From NCBI RefSeq assembly GCF_040744945.1, contig NZ_CP160453.1:7006001-7070000 (forward strand): 64,000 bases of DNA, in the 5' to 3' direction. Positions 1-13,400 of this stretch are shown here, piece after piece. Position numbers and translations under genes: made by a program. The notes under the pieces were generated by a model. It worked only from the letters and a program-made list of their open reading frames with translations. It had not been told where the DNA came from and ran no database searches. This DNA is from Saccharothrix sp. HUAS TT1. GTDB taxonomy: Bacteria; Actinomycetota; Actinomycetes; Mycobacteriales; Pseudonocardiaceae. The first letter of the stretch is position 1; each line of letters begins with the position of its first letter.

Positions 1-1414
1 TGATGGACGATTCCTCCGCGAAGACCTCACCGCCGTGCATCACATTGAAGGAAGCCAGCGGTCCGGAGTACTCGTGGTACGCCCGGACGCCGATCTCCTT
101 CACCAGCAGGTCGAGCAGTTCCCGGTTGAGCGCGCTGTTCGGCGTGGCGGTGCGGGTGATCAGCGCCAGCGGCCGACGCACCTCCGGGTCGGTCAACGCC
201 CGCCGGAACGCCGGCGACGCCAGCAACCGCGCCATCTCACGGACCGAGAGCAGGAGGATCGGTCCGTCGTTCAACGGGACCACGTACTGCGAACCGATGC
301 TCTCCAGTCGCAGGACGAACGGCCGGGCCCGGCCGGCTTCGATGGACGAGGCCCACGGCAGAAGTTCGAAGGCGGGGTTCCGGTAGATGTCCACCAGGTT
401 CGGCGACATCCGGACCAAGCGCATGTTGTAGTCGTCGAGGAACCGCGCCCCCTTCCTCAAGCCGAGGTAGCGCGAGGCGTCGCCCAGCAGCGCCGCGCCG
501 TGGAACCGGTCGTTCCCGTCGATCAGCTCCGTCCACTGGACGTCGGTGATCAGCACCTCCGACACCCGCTCGAACCCGGCGGTGGACAGGTCGACCAGAC
601 CGCTGTCCTGATCGACCCCCAGCGGAGCGGTGTTGACGAGTACCTCCCGGTAGGGGCCGTCACCGCGCAGCACCCGCGCGACCTCCCGCACCACGTCGAC
701 GTGCTGCGGACTCCGGACAGGAGGCTCGACCACGAGGCGCAGCGGTGTGCGGGGATCGTGCTGGGCGAGACCGGCAGCGACCAACTCCGCGGCGAACGAC
801 GCGCCGTCCCGCCACTGCCCGTTCGCGAACAACCACCCGTCGGACTCACGGGCATGGGCGTAGACGTGCACCGGTTGGGTGCTTCCGAATGCCAAGGGCA
901 TGGAGTTGTGGAGGGACCTCCACTCGGTGACGTCCTGACCGCCCTGCCCGAGCGGGAACATCATTGCCAGCGCCAGGTCGGCGAGCACCACCGAGTCCTG
1001 AGGGGAGGCGGGCTCCTCGCCTGGCTCCAGCACGCGGACCTCGCCCGAGCGCGACACCCGGACCCGACCCGCGAACGTCTCCACCCCACCCACGTGACCC
1101 AACCGCCGCAGCTCATCCCGCAACACACTCGAATCCGCCACACCACACATCAAGAACCGCACCGGGACATCCGGAGCGAACAACCGCATCCCCACCAACA
1201 ACCGCACAAAAGCACGATCACCCAGATGCTTGGAACCACCCGACCTCAACGGGGCCCGCACGCCCTCCGGACCCCGATGCGCCACCACACTGAAAACACC
1301 CGCACCCGCGGCGCCCGACGCGAACGCCTCCACCACCACATCGGCCTCACCACCGGTCAGGAAGCCCGCACCCACCTCACTCCCCAACCCGTCCCGCAAC
1401 ACCACACGCTCGAC
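1..1414 (-). repeat. Tail module M8, cut by the window edge
   Basis: The first 471 residues of an eighth module are present. Site A His codon is 1277-1279 and Cys codon 1145-1147. Its site B would lie left of base 1. The reading frame is still open at the edge, in the segment reading HEYSGPL, which is mid-module in the other copies. Confidence 0.9.
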
Positions 1415-4400
1415 ATCACCGGGGGACACGCGAACACCGGCAGGAGCAGCGGCAGTGGAGAAAGTGCTGGTATCTGCCTCCAAGTCGAACTCGGCGTCGG
1501 TGTCCGAGAAGTTCTCGCCCTCATCGGACGAGTCGACGGCCTCGCCCCCCGGACGCACCGCCCTCCGGTAGAACCCGTTCTCCCGGACGGCCCGCCTGCC
1601 CATGGTGCGCCCCATGCTCACCACCTGGTCGGCGGCCCAGACCGTCACCGGGAAGCCGTCCACCTCCTCGAACGCCTCGACCAGGTAGGACGCCAACGGG
1701 TGACCACCGCTCGCGGGGGCCTGGTTGATCAAGCAGACGGTGGCGACCTTGTGCTCACCGCGCGGATGGGGCACCGAACGGTAGACCGAGTTCCGCGTCA
1801 GCACCCGCGCCGCGGCCTCCGACGACAGCTCCAACTCGTCGCCCAGTCCGTGCGGGCGACGGGTGCGCAACCGGACGGCGACGCTGTCCGGTTGACCGTG
1901 CACGGCGATGTACCACGGCGGTGCCGGGCGCTTCCTCCACTTCATGGGCAGCTTCTCGTAGCCGTGCACCATGACGCCGTCGACATCCCTCTGCCCGACG
2001 ACTCTTCTGATGTACCGCTTGAAGCCGAAGGCGGCCTCACGCCTGTGCGCGGACTGCAACGCCAGTAGATCCACGAACGACCCCGGGTGGATCTGTCCGT
2101 TGCGACGTCCCGTGCCCGCTTCGAACATCGGGTAGGTCACGATGTCGTCCGGCCCCGGTGCGACCGGTGCGGCCGTCCGGAAACCGTCGCCCTCGATCGC
2201 GATCCGCCCGTTGTTGAGCAGCACCAGGCGCCCGGCCGGCCAGTGCACCCGCCGCGAGTAACCGCCGGCCAGCATCCCCGTGCCGAAGCCAACCGGCTCG
2301 ACCGACTCACCACCCAACGAGGCGAACACGAAATCCACATCCGGTTGAGTGCCCGCAGCTCTCCTGAACAGGTCGCTGTCGCCCAGAGCACCGGTCATCC
2401 CGTCCAGGGACAGAACCAGACCCGCTCCGTCCGAACGCGTCGCCAGGTACTGCTCCCCCTGCCGGGTGACCAGGACCGTCAACGGCAACCGGCCCGTCGA
2501 CCACGGCGCATCCTCGAACTGACCGGTGGACGTGTTCCAGAACTGGCCGGCCATCCCGGCCGTGGCGTTGTACGCCCACCGCCGCGCCTTCTCGACCTCG
2601 GCTTCGTCGCCGGCGGACCGCACCACCACCGCGACCGTCCGACCCACGGAGTTCTCCAACGGCTCCAGCGCGACATCGCCGTCCCGCAGACCCGACACCA
2701 GCGTGAACACCGGACGACCCCGCTCGTCCCGCGTCATCGCGTAGACGTCACGGAAGTCCTTCGCCGCGTGCAACGCCGAAGCGAAGTCGAACCCGAAACC
2801 ACCGGAACCCATCCGAGTACCGGCGTCCTCACCCACCAGCACCACCGGACGACCCGGCTCCGCCACCCACTCCTGGCGGAAGTCCTCCTCCTCGAAAAGC
2901 GCGTAGAAGACCTCGTGTCCTCCCAGTTCGATCTGCCCGCCGTCGACCGTGGGCGCGACGGCGTGCCCTTCCGCCGATCGCACGGTCACGACCAGCGGTG
3001 GCACCTCACCCCACGGCCGTTCGCCGAACGCGCCTTGAACCACACCCCGCACGACACCGACCAGCTCGGCTCCCAGGTGCGCGTCGTCCGCCAGCGCGAA
3101 CGCACCCCCGCGCCGCTGAACCGACGCGACGTTCCGCATCGACGTCGGCCCGGAGGTGAACCGGCTACCCGGGGGCAGGATGATGGCCGATTCCTCCGCG
3201 ATGACTTCAGCGCCGCGCTTCAGTTGCTTGGAATTCAGCGGTCCGGAGTACTCGTGGTACATCCGGACGCCGATCTCCTCCATCAGGAGTCCGAGCAGCT
3301 CGTGGTTGAGCGCGCTGTTCGGCGTCACGGTGTAGCCGATCAACGCCAGCGGCCGGCGCACCCGCGGCTCGGTCAGTGCCCGCTGGAACGCGGGCGACGC
3401 CAACAACCGCGCCATCTCCCGAACCGAGAGCAGGCGGGTCGAACCGTCCTTCAACTGGACGACGTAGTGCTGACCGATGCTCTCCAGCCGCAGGACGAAC
3501 GGCCGGGCCCGACCGGCTTCGATGGACGAAGCCCACGGCAGGAGCCCGAAAGCGGCGTTCCGGTAGACGTCCGACGAGTCCGGCGAGACCAGGGCCATGC
3601 GCATGTTGTAGTCGTCGAGGAACCGCGCGCCCTTCTTCAGGCCGAGGTAGCGCGAGGCGTCACTCAGCAGCACCGCGCCGTGCAGCCCGTCGTCCCCGTC
3701 GATCAACTCCGCCCACTCGACATCGGTGATCAGCACGTCCGACACCCGCTCGATCCCGGCGGCGGACAGGTCGACCAGGCCGGTCTCCGGATCTATCTGC
3801 AGCGGAATGGTGTTGACCGCCGCGTCCCGGTATGGGCCGCCACCGCGCAGGACCCGCGCGACCTCCCGCAGCACGTCGACGTGCTGCCGACTCCCGAAGG
3901 GAAGCTCGACCACGAAGTGCAGCGGCGCGGTGGGACCACGTTGGGAGAGGCCGGCTTCGACCAGCGCCGCGGCGAATGACGCACCGTCCCGCCACTGCCC
4001 GTCGGCGAACAACCACCCGTCGGACGCGCGGGCGTGGGCATAGACGTACACCGGAGGGATGTTCCCGTCCGTGGCGGGCATGCGGTCGTGGAGGAACCTC
4101 CACCTGGTGACGTCCAGACCGCTCTGATCGAACGGGAACATCATCGGTGGTCTCGAATCAGCCAGCACCACCGAGTCCTCGGAGGAGGCGGGCTCCTCAC
4201 CCGGCTCCAACACCCGCACCTCGCCCGAGCGCGACACCTGCACCCGCCCGGCGAACGTCTCCACCCCACCCACATGACCCAACCGCCGCAGCTCATCCCG
4301 CAACACGCTCGAATCCGCCACACCACACATCAAGAAACGCACCGGAGCATCCGGAGCGAACAACCGCATCCCCACCAACAACCGCGCAAAAGCACGATCA

Positions 4401-7400
4401 CCCAGATGCCTGAAAGCACCCGACGTCAACGGGACCCGCACGCCCTCCGGACCCCGATGCGCCAACACACTGAAAACATCAGCACCCGCGGCGCCCGACG
4501 CGAACGCCTCCACCACCACATCGGCCTCACCACCCGACAAGAAACCCGCACCCACCACACCCCCCGACCCGTCCCGCAACACCACACGCTCGACATCCCT
4601 CGGAGCCACACGAACACCAGCAGGAGCAGCGGCAGCGGCAGCGGAGAAGAAGGTGCTGGGATCGGCCTCGAAGTCGAATTCGGCATCGGTGTCCGAGAAG
4701 TCCTCGTCGGCCGAGTCGACGGCTTCGTCCCCAGGACGCACCGCCCTCCGGTAGAACCCGTTCTCCAGGACGGATCGCCTGCCGGTGATGTTGTTGATGC
4801 CCACCACCTGGTCGGCGGCCCAGACCGTCACCGGGAAACCGTCCACCTCCTCGAACGCCCCCGCCAGGTAGGACGCCAATGGGTGCCCACCGCTCGCGGG
4901 GGTCTGGTTGATCAAGCAGACGGTGGCGACCTTCTGCTCACCGCGCGGGTGGGGCACCGAGCGGTAGACCGAGTTCCGCGTCAGCACATGCGCCGCTGCC
5001 TCCGACGACAGCTCCAACTCGTCGCCCAGTCCGTGCGGGCGACGGGTGCGCAACCGGACGGCGACGCTGTCCGGTTGACCGTGCACGGCGATGTACCACG
5101 GCGGCACCTGGCCCTTCAGCCACTTCATGGGCAGCTTCTCGTAGCCGCGCACTACGACGCCGTCGACATCCCTCTGCCCGACGACCTCCCTGATGTACCG
5201 CTTAAAGCCGAAGGATGCCTCATACCTGCGCATGGCCTGCATCCCCAGCACATCCTTCAAGGACGCCGGGTGGAAATGTCCGTTGAGACGTCCCGTGCCC
5301 GCTTCGAACATCGGGTAGGTCACGATGTGATCCGGACTCAGCTTGATCTTTTCCGCGGTCCGGAAACCGTCACCCTCCACGGCGATCCGCCCGTTGTTGA
5401 GCAGCACCAGACGCCCCGCCGGCCAGTGCACCCGCCGCGAGTAACCACCGGCCAGCATCCCCCTGCCGAAGCCCACCGGCTCGACCGACGCATCGCCCAA
5501 CGAGGCGAACACGAAATCCATATCCGGGCGGGTGCCCGCAGGCTCCCTGAACGGGAGGCTGTCAGCCAGCGCACCGGTCACCCCGTCCACGGACAGGACC
5601 AGACCAGTTCCATCCGAACGCATCGCCAAGTAGTGCTCGCCCCGCCGCGTGGCCAGGACCAACAGCGGCGGTCGACCCGTCGACCACGGCGCATCCTCGA
5701 ACCGACCGGTGGACGTGTTCCAGAACTGCCTGATCATCGGAACCGTGACGTTGCTCGCCCACCGCCGCGCCTTCTCCACCTCGGCGTCGCCACCGGCGGA
5801 CCGCACCACCACCGCGACCACGTGGCCCGTGGAGTTCTTCAACGGCTCCAGCACGACATCGCCGTCCCGCAGGCCCGACACCAGCGTGAACACCGGACGA
5901 CCCTGCTCATCCCGCGTCATCGCGTAGACATCCCGGAAGTCCTTCGCCGCGTGCAACGCCGAAGCGAAGTCGAACCCGAAACCACCGAAACCCACCCGCG
6001 TGCCGGCGTCCTCACCCACCAGCACCACCGGACGACCCGGCTCCGCCACCCACACCTGCCGGAAGTCCTCCTCCTCGGCAAGCACGGAGAAGACCTCCTT
6101 CCCACCCAGTTCGATCTGCCCGCCGTCGACCGTGGGCGCGACGGCATACCCCTCCGCCGAGCGCACCGCCACCACCAGCGGCGACACCTCGCCCCACGGC
6201 CGGTCACCGGACGCGCCCTGCGCGACACCCCGGACCACACCGACCAGCTCGACCCCCAGGTGCGCGTCGTCCGCCAGCGCGAACACGGCCCCGTCCCGCC
6301 GCACCGACACCGCGTTCCGCATCGACGCCGGCCCGGAGGTGAACCGACCACCCCGGGGCAGGGTGATGGCCGGGTCCTGTGCGACGACTTCACCGCCGTG
6401 CACCGCTTGGCGGGAAACCAGAGGTCCGGAGTACTCGTGGTACGCCCGGACGCCGATCTCCTTCACCAGCAGGTCGAGCAGTTCCCGGTTGAGCGCGCTG
6501 TTCGGCGTGGCGGTGAGAGTGATCAACGCCAGCGGCCGACGCACCTCCGGGTCGGTCAACGCCCGCCGGAACGCCGGCGACACCAGCAACCGCGCCATCT
6601 CACGGACCGAGAGCAGGAGGGTCGAACCGTCCTTCGACTGGACCACGTACTGCGAACCGGCGCTCTCCAGTCGCAGGACGAACGGCCGGGCCCGGCCGGC
6701 TCCGATGGACGAGGCCCACGGCAGGAAGTCGGCAAAGGGATTCCGGTAGACGTCCGCCAGGTTCGGCGAGATCCGGGCCAGGCGCATGTTGTAGTCGTCG
6801 AGGAACCGCGCGCCCTTCCTCAAGCCGAGGTAGTTCGAGGCGTCGCCCAACATGGCTGCGCCGTGCAGCCGGTCGTCCCCGTCGATCAACTCCGCCCACT
6901 CGACATCGGTGATCAGCAGCTCCGACACCCGCTCGAACCCGGCCGCCACGACGTCGACCACCCCGGTCTGCGGATCGATCCGCAGCGGAGCGGTGTTGAC
7001 GAACACCTCCCGATAAGGGCCATTACCGCGCAACGACCGCGCGACCTCTCGCGCCACGTCGACGTGCCACCGGCTCTCGGTGGTGAGTTCGATCATGAGG
7101 TGCAGCGGTATGCGCGGGTCGTATTGAGAGAAGCCGGCGGCTTCCAGCGCCGCGGCGAACGACGCACCATCGCCCCACTGCTCGTTCGCGAACAACCGAC
7201 CGTTGAAGGTGTGGGCGTAGACGTGGACCGGCTGGGGGTTCTGGGGAGTGGCGGGCACATGGCTGTGGAGGAACTCCCACCCGACGCTGTCCGGACCGCC
7301 TGGGGTGAAGGGGAACGCGAGCGCCGGCCCTGAGGTCGCCAGCACCACCGAGTCCTGCGGGGGACCTGGTTGTTCACCCGGCTCCAACACCCGGACCTCG

Positions 7401-10400
7401 CCCGAACGGGACACCTGCACCCGACCCGCGAACGTCTCCACCCCACCCACATGACCCAACCGCCGCAGCTCATCCCGCAACACGCTCGAATCCGCCACAC
7501 CACACATCAAGAAACGCACCGGAGCATCCGGCGCGAACAACCGCATCCCCACCAACAACCGCACAAAAGCACGATCACCCAGACCGACAGACCCACCCGA
7601 CCTCAACGGAACCCGCACACCATCCGGACCCCGATGCGCCACCACACTGAACACACCCGCGTCCGAACCACCCGCACCCGACGCGAACGCCTCCACCACC
7701 ACCCCGGCCTCACCACCCGACAAGAAACCCGCACCCACCACACCCCCCAACCCATCCCGCAACACCACACGCTCAACAGCCCTCGGAGAGACGGCAGCAG
7801 GAGCGGGAGCAGCGGCAGCACCGAAGGAGTGGACGTGGACAGAGCCCCGGCCGTCGGTCTCGACTTCGGAGTCGGTGTCCGAGACGTCCTCGTCGGACGA
7901 GTCGACCACCTGCCCACCGGGAGGCACCGCCCTGCGGAAGGAGCCGCCATCCCTGACGAGCCACCTCCCGGTGATCTGCTGGGTTTCCACCACCCCATCG
8001 GCGGCCCTGACCGTCACCGGGAAGCCGTCCGCCTGCTCGAACGCCTCCACCAGGTAGGACGCCAACGGGTACCCGCCTCCCGCCGGGACCTGGTTGATCA
8101 AGCAGACGATAGCCACCTTCTCCTCGCCGCGAGGGTGGGGCGCCGAGCGGTAGATCTCGTTCAGCGTCAGGACCTGCCCTGCGGCCTGCGGTGACAGAGC
8201 CAGCAGGTCACCGAATTGGTGGGGGCGGCCGGTGCGCAACCGGACGGCCACCTTGTCCGGTTGACCGTGCATGGCGATGTACCACGGCGGCACCTGGCTC
8301 TTCGACCCCGGAATGGGGAGTTTCTCTTGGCGGTGCTCCGCGGTGCCGTCGGCGGCCTGAGTGGTGATCTTCCTGATGTAGTGCTTGAGGTTGAGCGCCT
8401 TCCCGCGCCGGCCGCCGTCCGGCATCCAGAGCACATCGCCCGGCTTCGAGGGGTAGACCTGCCCCTCGATCTCTCCCGTGCCGGCTCTGAACATCGGATA
8501 GGTGACGAAGTCGTCGATACCCGGCTTGACCCGCTCGACCGTCGCGAAGCCGCTACCCCGCACGGCGATCTGCCCCTGATCGCGGAGCACCAGTTCTCCG
8601 ACCGGCCAGTGCACCAACCGCGAGTAACCACCCGCCAGCATCCCCGTGCCGAACCCCACCGGCTCGACCGACTCACCACCCAACGAGGCGAACACGAAAT
8701 CCACATCCGGGCGAGTGCCCGCGGCGTCTCTCAGCAGTGCGCTGTCGCGCAGGACACCGGTCAACTCGTCGATGGACAGGATCGCGTTCGCCCCGTCCGA
8801 ACGCGTCGCCAGGTACCGCTCCCCCCGCCGCGTGGACAGGACCAGCAACGGTTGCCGGTCCGCCGGCCACGGCGAGTCCTCGAACCGCTGGGCCGTCGAG
8901 TTCCAGAACCGCTTCATCGTCCGGGGAGTGGCGCCATGTGCCCACCGCCGCGCGTCCTCGACCTCGGCGTCGTCGCCGGCGGACCGCACCACCACCGCGA
9001 CCACGTCGCCCGCGGAGTTCCTCAACGGCTCCAGCGCGACATCCCCGTCCCGCAGACCCGACACCAGCGTGAACACCGGACGACCCTGCTCGTCCCGCGT
9101 CATCGCATAGACGTCACGGAAATCCCCCACCCCGTGCAACGCCGAGGCGAAGTCGAACCCGAACCCACCGAAATTCACCCGCTTGCCGGCATCCTCACCC
9201 ACCAACACCACCGGACGACCGGACGGCACCTTCAGCGAAAGGCGGAAATTCGCATCAGCCGAGAGGCCGTGGAAGGCGTCCTGCCCTTCGAGTTCGACGT
9301 GCCCGCTGTCGGTCGTGGGCGCGACGGCGTACCCCTCCGTCGAGCGGACCGCCACGACCAGGGGGAGCTGCGCACCCCAGGGCGCATCACCGAACTCACC
9401 CCGCGCGACGTCCTGGGTCACGTCGACCAAGTCCGGCCCGACGTGCGCGGCGTCCGTCAACGCGAACACACCCACCTGGTGCTGGACCACCAGGTTCTGC
9501 CGGATCAGCAGCGGTCTGGCGGTGAACCAGTTGCTCCGGGGCACGACGAAGACGGACTCGGCTCCGAGAAGTCGGGTCTTCCCCTGCCACTCGTAGTAGG
9601 CCATCCGCCCGGAGTACTCGTAGTACGGCCGCACTCCGAGGTTCTTCGCCAGGTCGTCGAGGAGTTGCCGGTTGAGGTCGTTGTTCGGCTCGGCCGCACG
9701 CGTGATCAGCACCAGTGGTCGGCGCACAGACGGATCCGCCAGCGCCCGTCGGAAGGCGGGTGACGTCAACAACGACGCCATCTCCTTGACCGAGAGCCGG
9801 AAAGCCCGTCCGTCCAGCAACTGGATCACGTAGGACTGCCCTTGAGCTTCCAGGTACACGACGAACGGCCGGGCCCGGCCGGCTCCGATGGACGAGGCCC
9901 ACGGCAGCGGGCTGAAGGTCGCGTCCGTGTAGGGGTCCGCCACGTCCGCCACTACCCGGGCCACCCGCATGGTGTGGTCGTCGGCGAATCGCGCGCCATT
10001 CTTCAAGCCCGGATAGCGCGCGGTGTCGATCAGCAGCGCCGCACCGTGCGGGCGACCGATCCCGTCGGCCAACTCCTCCCAGTGGACGTCGGTGATGAGC
10101 ACCTCCGACACCCGCTCGAACCGGGCGGCGGTGAAGTCGACCAACCCGGTCTGCGGATCGATCCGCAGCGGACCGGTGTTGACGGTCACCTCCCGGTACG
10201 GGCCGTCACCGCGCAGCAGCCGCGCGACCTCCCGCGCCGTGGCCAGGTGCTGCCGGCTCGCGGCCGGGATTTCGACCACGATGCGCAGCGGCGCGCGGGG
10301 ATCGTACTGGGCGAGGCCGCCGGCCAAGAGCGCCGCGGCGAACGACGCACCGTCCAGCCACTGCCCGTACGCCAGGAACATGCCGTCGCGGAAGTGCACG

Positions 10401-13400
10401 TAGGTGTGGACCGGCGGGATGCTCCCGGCCACGGTGGGCATGCGGTCGTGGAGGAACCTCCACTTGGTCATGTCCGGACTGTCCGGAGCAAAGGGGAACG
10501 CGATCGCCGGCCCCGGGGCCGCCAGCACCACCGAGTCCTCCGGAGAGGCCGGCTCCTCGTCAGGCGCCAATACCCGGACCTCGCCCGAGCGCGACACCTG
10601 CACCCGACCCGCGAACGTCTCCACCCCGCCCACGTGGCCCAACCGCCGCAGCTCATCCCGCAACGCGCTCGAATCCGCCACACCGCACATCAAGAAGCGC
10701 ACCGGAGCATCCGGAGCGAACAACCGCATCCCCACCAACAACCGCGCAAAAGCACGATCATCCAGGTTCTCGAAACCACCGGACTTCAGCGGGACCCGCA
10801 CACCACCCGGACCCCGGTGCGCCACCACGCTGAAACCGCTCGCCGCACCCGCACCCGCAGCAAAGCCCTCCACCACCACACCGGCCTCACCACCCGACAG
10901 GAAGCCCGCACCCACCACACCCCCCGACCCATCCCGCAACACCACGCGCTCCACCGCCTCCGGGGAGACGGCAGCAGGAGCAACAGCGCCGAAGACCTCG
11001 ATGCCGGAGTGGACGTCAGCACCGGCGTGGGCCTCGGCCTCGGAGTCGAAGTCGGAGTCGGTGTCCGAGACGTCCTCGTCGGACGAGTCGACCACCTGCC
11101 CGCCGGGAGGCACCGCCCTGCGGAAGGAGCCACCACCCCTGACTGACCACCTCCCGGTGATGCGACTGGTTTCCAGCACTTCGTCGGCGGCCCTGATCGT
11201 CACCGGGAAGCCGTCCGCCTGCTCGAACGCCTCCACCAGGTAGGACGCCAACGGGTACCCGCCCCCTGCGGGGGTCTGGTTGATCGAGCAGGCGAGGGCC
11301 ACCTTCTCCTCACGGCGAGGGTGGGGCGCCGAGCGGTAGATCTCGTTCAGCGTCAGGACCTGCCCTGCGTCCCCCGGTGACAGCATCAGCAGGTCACCGA
11401 ATTGGTGGGGGCGGCCGGTGCGCAACCGGACGGCCACCTTGTCCGGTTGACCGTGCATGGCGATGTACCACGGCGGCACCTGGCTCTTCGACCCCGGAAT
11501 GGGGAGTTTCTCTTCGCGGTACTCCGCGGTGCCGTCGGCGGCCTGAGTGGTGACCTTCCTGATGTAGTGCTTGAGGTTGAGCGCCTTCCCCCGCTGACCG
11601 CCACCCGGCATCCAGAGCACATCACCCGGCTTCGACGGGTAGACCTGCCCCTCGATCTCCCCTGTGCCGGCTCTGAACATCGGATAGGTGACGAAGTCGT
11701 CGATACCCGGCTTGACCCGCTCGACCGTCCGGAAGCCGTCGCCCTCGACGGCGATGTGCCCGTCGTCGCGGAGCTCCAGGCGCCCGGCCGGCCAGTGCAC
11801 CCGCCGCGAGTAACCGCCGGCCAGCATCCCCGTGCCGAAGCCCACCGGCTCGACCGACTCACCACCCAACGAGGCGAACACGAAATCCACATCCGAGCGG
11901 GTGCCCGCGGCGTTCCTCAGCAGCTCGCTGTCGCGCAGGACACCGGTCAACCCGTCCATGGACAAGGCCGCGTCCTCGTCATCCGAACGCGCCGCCAGGT
12001 ACCGCTCCCCCTGCCGGGTGACCAGGACCGTCAACGGCGGCCGGCCCGCCGACCACGGCGAATCCTCGAACCGACCGGTGGACGTGTTCCAGAACTGCTT
12101 CATCTTCTCGGGAGTGACGTCACGCGCCCACTCCCGCGCCTTCTCGACCTCGGTCTCGTCGCCCGCGGACCGCACCACCACCGCAACCGTCTGCCCCTGG
12201 GAGTTCTCCAGCGGCTCCAGCGCGACATCACCGTCCCGCAGACCCGACACCAACGTGAACACCGGACGGCCCTGCTCGTCCCGCGTCATGGCATAGACGT
12301 CGCGGAAGTCCTTCGCCGCGTGCAACGCCGAGGCGAAGTCGAACCCGAACCCACCGGGATTCACCCGAGTGCCCGCGTCCTCACCCACCAACACCACCGG
12401 GCGAACGGAGGGCGCCTTCAACGAGAAGTCGAAGTCCTCGTCAGCCGAGAGGACGTGGAAGGCGTCCTGTCCTTCGAGTTCGACGTGCCCGCCGTCGACC
12501 GTGGGCGCGACGGCGTACCCATCCCTCGAGTGAACCGCCACGACCAGCGGGAACTGTTCACCCCAGGGCGCATCACCGAACTCACGCCGCGCGACGCCCT
12601 GGGCGATGTCGGCCACGTCCGGCTCGAGATCCGCGGCGTCCGTCAGCGTGAACACACCCGCCTGCCACTGAACCGACACGTTGTGCCGGATCAGCGGGGG
12701 TCCGGCGATGAACCAGCTACCCCGGGGCACGACGAAGTTGGACTCCGATCCGAGGAACCGGCCCTTTTCCGTCCACTCGTAGTAGCTCATCGGCCCGGAG
12801 TACCCGTAGTACGGCCGGGCGCCGAGGTAGCTTGCCAGGAGGTCGAACAGTTCCCGGTTGAGCTTGTCGTCCGTCAGGAGCATCCGCGTGACCAGGACCA
12901 CTGGTCGGCGCACCCCCGGGTCGGCCAACGCCCGCCGGAACGCCGGCGACGCCAACAACCGCGCCATCTCACGAGCCGAGAGCCGGTAGGTCCGACCGTC
13001 GTGCAGCCGGATCACGTAAGACCGCTCCTGGCCTTCCAGGTGGATGACGAACGGCCGGGCTCGACCGGCTTCGATGGACGAGGCCCACGGCAGCGGCTTG
13101 AAGGTCGAGTCCACGAAGGACTTCCCCGTGTCCGACGGCACTCGGGCCAAGCGCATGCTGTGGTCGTCGACGAACCGCGCGCCCTTCCTCAAGCCGCGGT
13201 AGCGCGAGGTGTCGCCCACCAGCGCCGCGCCGTGCGGGCGACCGATCCCGTCGGCCAACTCCTCCCAGTGGACGTCGGTGATCAGCACCTCCGAGACCCG
13301 CTCGAACCCGGCCGAAGGGAAGTTCAACGAATTGGTGATCGGGTTGATCCGGAGCGGACCGGTGTTGACGGTGACCTCGCGGTAGGGGCCGTCACCGCGC